NCBI GenBank assembly: GCA_027008645.1
Contig: JALVEE010000267.1
Location: 1 to 64,000, forward strand
Source: Saprospiraceae bacterium
GTDB taxonomy: Bacteria; Bacteroidota; Bacteroidia; Chitinophagales; Saprospiraceae
Length of the DNA stretch: 64,000 nucleotides
Reading direction: 5' to 3'
How positions within the stretch are numbered: position 1 is the first letter of the stretch; each line of letters starts with the position of its first letter. Made by a program: the position numbers and the translations under genes. The notes beneath the pieces are model-generated. The model did no database searches. It worked only from the letters and a program-made list of their open reading frames with translations, and was not told where the DNA came from. Positions 58,712 through 64,000 of the stretch are shown here, in pieces.

Positions 58712-61486
58712 ATGGCGTACAAGTTATTCAAAATTGCGAAAGAATTAAATGTTGGAACAAGTACAATTGTAGAATACCTACATTCGCAGGGTATTGAAAT
58801 TGCTAATAAACCTATAGCAAAAATATCCGATGAGGTACATGCTTTGTTGCTTACTAGATTCAGCAATTCAATTGCAGAAAAAGAGGAGGCTGAAGCTTTG
58901 CTTGCTGAAAGAAGACAACGAAAAGAAGAAGAGGTAAAAGCAAGAGAGAAAATTGAGGAAAAAAAGAAAAAAGTAGAGAAGACTGATATTGAAGCTCCAA
59001 AGAAAAAAGAAACAAAAGAAGAGCCTAAGGAAGAGAAGGTAGAAAAAGAAATTGAAGAAAAAATAACAGTTTCTGAAACAGAGAAGAAAGATACTAAAGA
59101 AGAAGAAAAGGAAGAAAACAAAACCGGTCTTACGGTTTTAGGCAAAGTTGATTTGGATAAAATAAACAAAAAGCCTAAAAAGAAGAAAGAAAAAGTATCA
59201 AAAGCCAAAGAAGAAAAACCCGAAATAAAAGAACCTGTAAAAGAAGAAAAGAAAGTTGAAAAAGTAGAAGCAGAAGAAATAGAGACACCTAAAAAGAAAA
59301 ATCTACCCGAAGAGGTTGAGATGATGAGAGCGGAAACACCAAAGTTGAAAGGACTAAAAAAACTGGGCAAAATCGATGTTTCTAAATTTGAAACAAGAAA
59401 AAAATCTAAACCTAAAGCTACCGCCGATAAGAGTAAAGAGACTAAAAAAGCTGACAGTAGCGGTGGTGAAAGCAGAAGAAAGAGAAAAAGAAGAAAAATC
59501 AATCCTAATCAGGTCTTAAGAAATCAAAAAAAGAATCAAAAAAAGAAAGAAGAGGTTACAGAAATATCCGAAAAGGAAATAGAGGACAAAATCAAAGCTA
59601 CAATGGCCAAACTTAAGTCCGGAGGAACCGGCAAAAGTAGGAGATCAAAAATACGCCGTGAGAGTAAAGCCATAAAGAGAGAAAAGAATGTAGTTGAAGA
59701 AAATGTAGAAACAAATGTAATAGAAGTAAGTGAATTTATCAGCGTTTCCGAATTATCCAATTTGATGGATGTACCGGTGACTGATATTATAATGACCTGT
59801 ATGAATTTGGGCGTTATAGTGTCGATTAACCAAAGAATTGAGAAGGAGATTATTGAATTAGTGGCTGATGAATTTAATTATGAAGTTAAGTTTATAAGTG
59901 CGGATGAGATTGATGATGACGATGATGATATAGAAGACAATGAAGAAGATTTAGTACCAAGAGCTCCTGTTGTTACTGTAATGGGACACGTTGATCATGG
60001 AAAGACATCATTGCTTGATTATATCCGGGAAACCAATGTTGCCGGAGGAGAAGCTGGAGGTATCACACAACATGTTGGAGCATACGAAGTTGATTTGGGT
60101 GAAGGTAAAAAAATCACTTTCCTTGATACGCCGGGACACGAGGCTTTTACTGCGATGAGAGCCAGAGGAGCTAAAGTAACTGACTTCGTGATTATTGTGA
60201 TAGCAGCAGACGACAAGATAATGCCTCAAACAAAAGAGGCAATCAGTCACTCGCAAGCAGCAGGAGTACCAATGATTTTTGCTATTAATAAAATCGATAA
60301 ACCCGGTGCAGATCCCGAAAGAATCAAACAAGAACTTGCATCGATGAACCTGTTGATAGAAGAATGGGGCGGTAAGTATCAATCACAAGATATCTCCGCA
60401 AAAACAGGTAAAGGAGTTAAAGAGCTATTAGAAAAAGTATTTTTAGAGGCAGAACTTTTGGAGTTGAAGGCTAATCCAAACAGATTGGCAGCAGGATCGG
60501 TTCTTGAAGCTACTTTGGATAAAGGTAAAGGATATATAACCAATGTTTTGGTTCAAAAAGGAACATTAAAGATAGGTTCTGTTATTCTGGCAGGTCATTA
60601 TTCGGGAAAAGTAAAAGCTATGATAAATGCTGCCGGTAAGAGAATTAAATCTGCAGGTCCCTCCACGCCTGTAAAGGTTTTAGGAATGAATGGTGCAGCT
60701 CAAGCAGGTGAAACTTTCAAAGAATACGAAAATGAAAGAGATGCTCGAGATATCGCAACTAAAAGAGCTATAATTGCCAGGGAGCAATCAACAAGAACTA
60801 AAAAACGCGTTAGTTTGGAAGAAATCGGAAGAAGATTAAAACTTGACGATTTCAAAGAATTGAATTTAATAGTTAAAGCTGATACCGACGGTACGGCTGA
60901 AGCTTTGTCAGATTCTTTGATAAAACTTTCAATTCCTGAATTGCAAGTAAATGTAATTCACAAAAGTGTTGGACAAATTTCTGAATCTGACGTTCTCTTA
61001 GCTACGGTATCAGATGCGATTATTATTGGTTTCCAAGTGAGACCATCCGGAACTGCCAGAAAACTGGCTGAAAAAGACGGTGTGGAAATAAAACACTATT
61101 CTGTTATCTACAAAGCAATAGACGAAGTGAAACTCGCTATGAAAGGTATGCTTGCTCCTACAGAGGAAGAAAAAATTACCGGAATGCTCGAAGTTAGAAA
61201 TATATTTAAAATTAGTAAAGTCGGTACAATTGCCGGCTGTTATGTACAAGAGGGTGAAATTACAAGAAATTCAACTATTCGTTTGATAAGAGAAGGTATA
61301 GTTGTTTATCCTGCAAAAGATACACAAACAGCACATTTGAGTTCATTGAAACGATTTAAAAACGATGCAAAAGAAGTAAAAGCCGGTATGGAATGTGGTC
61401 TTACAATCGAAAATTTCAATGATATCAAAGTTGGAGACCAAATTGAAGTATATAAGATTATCGAGATTGAGAAAGAGTTAGAATAA
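58712..61486 (+). CDS. infB: Translation initiation factor IF-2
   Basis: 924 residues from the ATG at 58712 ('[20 protein letters not shown]'); a TTG six bases upstream is less likely. The N-terminal winged helix is followed by a very long Lys/Glu-rich region (about 60-330), then the IF2 N2 region. The GTPase domain has G1 'GHVDHGKT' (425-432), G3 '[18 protein letters not shown]' and G4 '[11 protein letters not shown]'. C-terminal domains ('[20 protein letters not shown]', '[20 protein letters not shown]') bind initiator tRNA. It lies 83 bp after nusA in the same operon. Confidence 0.98.
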   Translation: MAYKLFKIAKELNVGTSTIVEYLHSQGIEIANKPIAKISDEVHALLLTRFSNSIAEKEEAEALLAERRQRKEEEVKAREKIEEKKKKVEKTDIEAPKKKETKEEPKEEKVEKEIEEKITVSETEKKDTKEEEKEENKTGLTVLGKVDLDKINKKPKKKKEKVSKAKEEKPEIKEPVKEEKKVEKVEAEEIETPKKKNLPEEVEMMRAETPKLKGLKKLGKIDVSKFETRKKSKPKATADKSKETKKADSSGGESRRKRKRRKINPNQVLRNQKKNQKKKEEVTEISEKEIEDKIKATMAKLKSGGTGKSRRSKIRRESKAIKREKNVVEENVETNVIEVSEFISVSELSNLMDVPVTDIIMTCMNLGVIVSINQRIEKEIIELVADEFNYEVKFISADEIDDDDDDIEDNEEDLVPRAPVVTVMGHVDHGKTSLLDYIRETNVAGGEAGGITQHVGAYEVDLGEGKKITFLDTPGHEAFTAMRARGAKVTDFVIIVIAADDKIMPQTKEAISHSQAAGVPMIFAINKIDKPGADPERIKQELASMNLLIEEWGGKYQSQDISAKTGKGVKELLEKVFLEAELLELKANPNRLAAGSVLEATLDKGKGYITNVLVQKGTLKIGSVILAGHYSGKVKAMINAAGKRIKSAGPSTPVKVLGMNGAAQAGETFKEYENERDARDIATKRAIIAREQSTRTKKRVSLEEIGRRLKLDDFKELNLIVKADTDGTAEALSDSLIKLSIPELQVNVIHKSVGQISESDVLLATVSDAIIIGFQVRPSGTARKLAEKDGVEIKHYSVIYKAIDEVKLAMKGMLAPTEEEKITGMLEVRNIFKISKVGTIAGCYVQEGEITRNSTIRLIREGIVVYPAKDTQTAHLSSLKRFKNDAKEVKAGMECGLTIENFNDIKVGDQIEVYKIIEIEKELE

Positions 61487-61505
61487 TCTACTAAACAACC
61501 TTGTG

Positions 61506-62234
61506 ATGTTAACCGCTGATAATGTTGTAAAATCTTTAAAAGAATTTGCCTCTGAAAAAAGGAAAAAGACCAATGAATGGTTTTTTAAAACCGGTAAAGG
61601 AGAATACGGTGAGGGAGATATTTTCATCGGTGTTTCAATGCCGGATACCAGAAAAGCTATTAAGCCCTATTTAAAATTAAGTTTTGAAGAGATTAGACAG
61701 CTGCTGGAATCACCACTTCACGAGGTCAGGATGGCTGGAGTATTGATACTAACCGAGAATGCAAAAAAAGCAAGTAAAAAACAGGATAAAAATCAACTGA
61801 AGGACATAGCAAATTTTTACCTAAAGCATAGAAAAGGCATTAATAATTGGGATTTGGTAGATGTTTCCGTACACTATATTTTGGGTAATGCTATCTCATA
61901 TGGAATCTTCGATTTGGACTTATTGGATGAATTGAGCTCTTCCGAATCACTTTGGGACAGACGAATGTCAATAGTTGCAACTTGGGCTTTCATACGCAAA
62001 TCAGACATTTACCCCACGATTACTCTTGCAAAAAAACTTTTGGATAATAAAGAGGACTTGATGCACAAAGCAATCGGTTGGATGCTAAGAGAATCCTGGA
62101 AAAGAGAACCTGAAATTATTGAAGATTTTCTCCTTGATAATTACCATCAATTGCCACGCACCACTCTCAGATATTCAATAGAGAGAATGGAAGAAACCAA
62201 AAGAAAGCATTTTTTGTATCTGGGAAAAAAATAA
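61506..62234 (+). CDS. AlkD-like DNA alkylation repair protein
   Basis: 242 residues from the ATG at 61506 (a GTG one codon earlier is possible). HEAT-like helices run throughout. 'GKGEYGEGDIFIGVSMPDTR', 'HEVRMAGVLILTENAKK', 'INNWDLVDVSVHYILGNAIS' (with the Trp-Asp pair expected at the AlkD lesion cleft) and 'SESLWDRRMSIVATWAFIRK' (conserved Arg) support a DNA-glycosylase-type protein for 3- or 7-alkyl purines. It lies 19 bp after infB on the same strand, so it may be cotranscribed. Confidence 0.93.
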   Translation: MLTADNVVKSLKEFASEKRKKTNEWFFKTGKGEYGEGDIFIGVSMPDTRKAIKPYLKLSFEEIRQLLESPLHEVRMAGVLILTENAKKASKKQDKNQLKDIANFYLKHRKGINNWDLVDVSVHYILGNAISYGIFDLDLLDELSSSESLWDRRMSIVATWAFIRKSDIYPTITLAKKLLDNKEDLMHKAIGWMLRESWKREPEIIEDFLLDNYHQLPRTTLRYSIERMEETKRKHFLYLGKK

Positions 62235-62272
62235 CAATAAGAATCAATTAACCAGTCGAATTGACTCCTAAG

Positions 62273-64000
62273 CTACAATACCGTCACATCACCTTTCACT
62301 ATCACTTCCTTACCATCTCTTCCTTTATATTTGAAGTAATATACAAATACTCCTGTGTTTACTTTCTTTCCTTTGAATATGCCATCCCAGTTTACATTTG
62401 GTACATTGTGCCATTCTGCTACCTTTTCGCCCCATCTGTCAAATATTGCTGCTTCGATTATCATCGGATGATAGTCTTTGAATGTAATATACCATGTGTC
62501 ATTAAATCCATCTCCATCTGGTGAAAAAATATTGGGAACGTATATATCTTCATTGAAATCTATGTTTATTGTGAATGTTTTGGTATAAATACATCCTGAA
62601 CTATGTGTTAATTTAATCGTGATTTCTACATTTTCTGTTGCATTTATCTCTACGCCCATACAAGATGGACAATCTATTATTTCAATGGGTGACCATTCCA
62701 CTTGCCATTCATCAGAATTTAAGTCTAATTGCAATGATATTGTCGATAAAGGATTGATCAATGTATCTGCAAAATACGGCAATTGTGACAAATCAGGTAA
62801 CTCCGGAACGTGAAAGTCGTACTTCAATTGACAATCAGGTTCTGCTTTTAGTAATACATTGGCATCTTCTCCACCTTGATAGTTGGTAATTGATGTTGTA
62901 TCGCCATTGCTCCATTGAATATTCCAAGCTCCAACTTTTATAATTCTAGCATTGACTTTTGGTTTATCACAATCAATTTCCAGCTCAGGACCATTAGGTG
63001 CAACTAATTTTTCTACATTAGCTATATATAGCGAATCACATCCTGATTGTGCAATCAATTTATAAATATATTGTCCCGATTCTTTTATCCATTTCCCTCC
63101 TATTCGAACTGAATCTTGTGGACATAATGTAAAATATTCAGTATTTTCTATTAAATCTATTACTTTTAAATCTAGATTTATTGTACTATCACATCCGGCT
63201 TTTGATGTTAGGTCTATGGTATGCAATCCCGAAGAATTCCACCATTTACCTCCCACATAAATTGAATCCCCTGCGCATATACTCTCGGATAAATCTACAA
63301 CTTTTGGCTCTATTACCTCAAGATTGAGTGTGTATATGCTGTCACAAACATTTATTGTGTGTTGATATGTACCTGAATTATACAATATTTTATCAAAGAA
63401 CTCAACACTATCTCCTCTGCATATACTTATAGAAACATCAACCTCTACAGGGGTTTTAACGTAGATTTGCACAGTATCGCTATTAAAACATCCATCTTTT
63501 TCTCCTTGCACTATCAATAAAAAAGGTTCATCCGAACTCACATTTATAGATGTACATGTATGACAATCTACCAACTCAGGAGGAAACCAATTAACTTCAT
63601 CATAATCTCCCAACACCTTAAATTCCAAACTATCTCCAGCACATAACTCATATATATTTCCATCTATTTGTGGCTTTTCGATACTGTAACTTGTAACTTC
63701 AACTGTATCTCTATATATTCTGCCACATTTATCTGTCGTTTCAAGATAGTATATACCATCTTCTGAAGTAGTAAAAGTACTATCAGTCGAACCGTCACTC
63801 CATAGATATGTACTAAAATCCCCCGACACATGAAAAGTTACTACTCCGGTCTCACATCGTTGAATATCATCACCAATATTCAATTTTAATTCTTCAATAT
63901 TTATCTCCACACTATCCACATTGTTCAGATAGTCGCATTCTGCTATACTGGAAAGAGGTATCTCAAGCGGTGTGGTAGCATCTTTTTTAGTATTGACCAC
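62273..64000 (-). CDS. T9SS type B surface protein, 5' end outside window
   Basis: At least 575 residues; the frame runs open off the right edge, so the signal peptide and N-terminal domains are not seen. The visible part carries Ig-like units with Cys: 'FSTYLWSDGSTDSTFTTSED', 'CAGDSLEFKVLGDYDEVNW' and two related repeats around 'CAGDSIYVGGKWWNSSGLHT' and 'CPQDSVRIGGKWIKESGQYI'. The C-terminal about 90 residues are the type B sorting domain: 'IYVPNIFSPDGDGFNDTW', 'AAIFDRWGEKVAEWHN' and 'VNWDGIFKGKKVNTGVFVYY'. It should be exported by T9SS and displayed on the surface. Confidence 0.9.
   Translation of the reverse strand: MVNTKKDATTPLEIPLSSIAECDYLNNVDSVEINIEELKLNIGDDIQRCETGVVTFHVSGDFSTYLWSDGSTDSTFTTSEDGIYYLETTDKCGRIYRDTVEVTSYSIEKPQIDGNIYELCAGDSLEFKVLGDYDEVNWFPPELVDCHTCTSINVSSDEPFLLIVQGEKDGCFNSDTVQIYVKTPVEVDVSISICRGDSVEFFDKILYNSGTYQHTINVCDSIYTLNLEVIEPKVVDLSESICAGDSIYVGGKWWNSSGLHTIDLTSKAGCDSTINLDLKVIDLIENTEYFTLCPQDSVRIGGKWIKESGQYIYKLIAQSGCDSLYIANVEKLVAPNGPELEIDCDKPKVNARIIKVGAWNIQWSNGDTTSITNYQGGEDANVLLKAEPDCQLKYDFHVPELPDLSQLPYFADTLINPLSTISLQLDLNSDEWQVEWSPIEIIDCPSCMGVEINATENVEITIKLTHSSGCIYTKTFTINIDFNEDIYVPNIFSPDGDGFNDTWYITFKDYHPMIIEAAIFDRWGEKVAEWHNVPNVNWDGIFKGKKVNTGVFVYYFKYKGRDGKEVIVKGDVTVL

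Noticed and set aside
58699-59502. 267-codon minus-strand frame rich in Phe and Ser
   Set aside because: It is the antisense of the Lys/Glu-rich N-terminal region of infB; its composition is dictated by that gene and no start context or motif supports it.
1-64000. CRISPR arrays, tRNA and rRNA genes
   Set aside because: No regularly spaced identical direct repeats were seen, and the intergenic regions show no convincing tRNA cloverleaf or rRNA segment.

Overview
The window is AT-rich bacterial chromosome from a member of the Bacteroidota. Supporting signs are: five secreted proteins with type IX secretion (T9SS) sorting domains (three of the type B / gliding-motility-associated kind with the IPNVFTPNGDG motif, two of type A); SprB-like repeats; a LytS/LytTR pair; starts preceded by A/T-rich sequence rather than Shine-Dalgarno boxes; and several promoter-like TAnnTTTG -7 elements. 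The order or genus cannot be fixed from the sequence alone. No rRNA, tRNA, CRISPR array, prophage or insertion sequence with an intact transposase was found.

Layout. 1-2.6 kb: TPR protein (open at the left edge), LytS-type histidine kinase and LytTR regulator, with a short palindromic repeat between kinase and regulator. 2.6-8.2 kb: TonB-like protein, then an ECF-like sigma factor, a membrane anti-sigma-like protein with a periplasmic TPR tail, an unrecognised 179-residue protein, and a convergent TPR-CHAT protease-like lipoprotein. 8.3-12 kb: metallophosphoesterase, DUF3109 protein, FecCD-type permease and ATPase, and a small His/Tyr-rich secreted protein. 12.2-16.1 kb: CvfB-like S1 protein with trxB, a repeat element with six internal hairpins, bifunctional nuclease, beta-barrel protein. 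16.2-21.8 kb: class A penicillin-binding protein, monooxygenase-fold protein, multi-SLBB export protein. 22.1-25.6 kb: an LPS core operon (outer membrane protein, waaA, hldA, gmhA). 25.7-36.1 kb: a surface-protein block in which two paralogous T9SS type B proteins flank an opposite-strand operon of lipoprotein, M23 peptidase/SprB protein and lipocalin-like lipoprotein. 36.1-42.6 kb: recC-recB without an adjacent recD. 42.8-47.4 kb: Omp28/lamin-tail T9SS protein and uvrB. 47.8-52.6 kb: TPR protein, beta-barrel protein, a 165-bp inverted repeat, and htpG behind a candidate sigma-54 promoter. 52.8-56.8 kb: ABC-F ATPase, DUF4143 ATPase, purine nucleoside phosphorylase. 56.9-62.2 kb: rimP-nusA-infB, with a terminator-like hairpin just before rimP, then an AlkD-like protein. 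The right edge holds the C-terminal part of another T9SS type B protein.

Most genes are housekeeping or envelope functions. The parts most worth a second look are: the sigma/anti-sigma/orphan/CHAT cluster, which could be a proteolysis-controlled sigma circuit; the dispersed inverted-repeat families, including one element carrying a row of hairpins; the GG-N10-GC promoter ahead of htpG; the leader hairpin before rimP; and twin operator-like palindromes ahead of the DUF4143 ATPase. All functions are read from sequence motifs without database searches.
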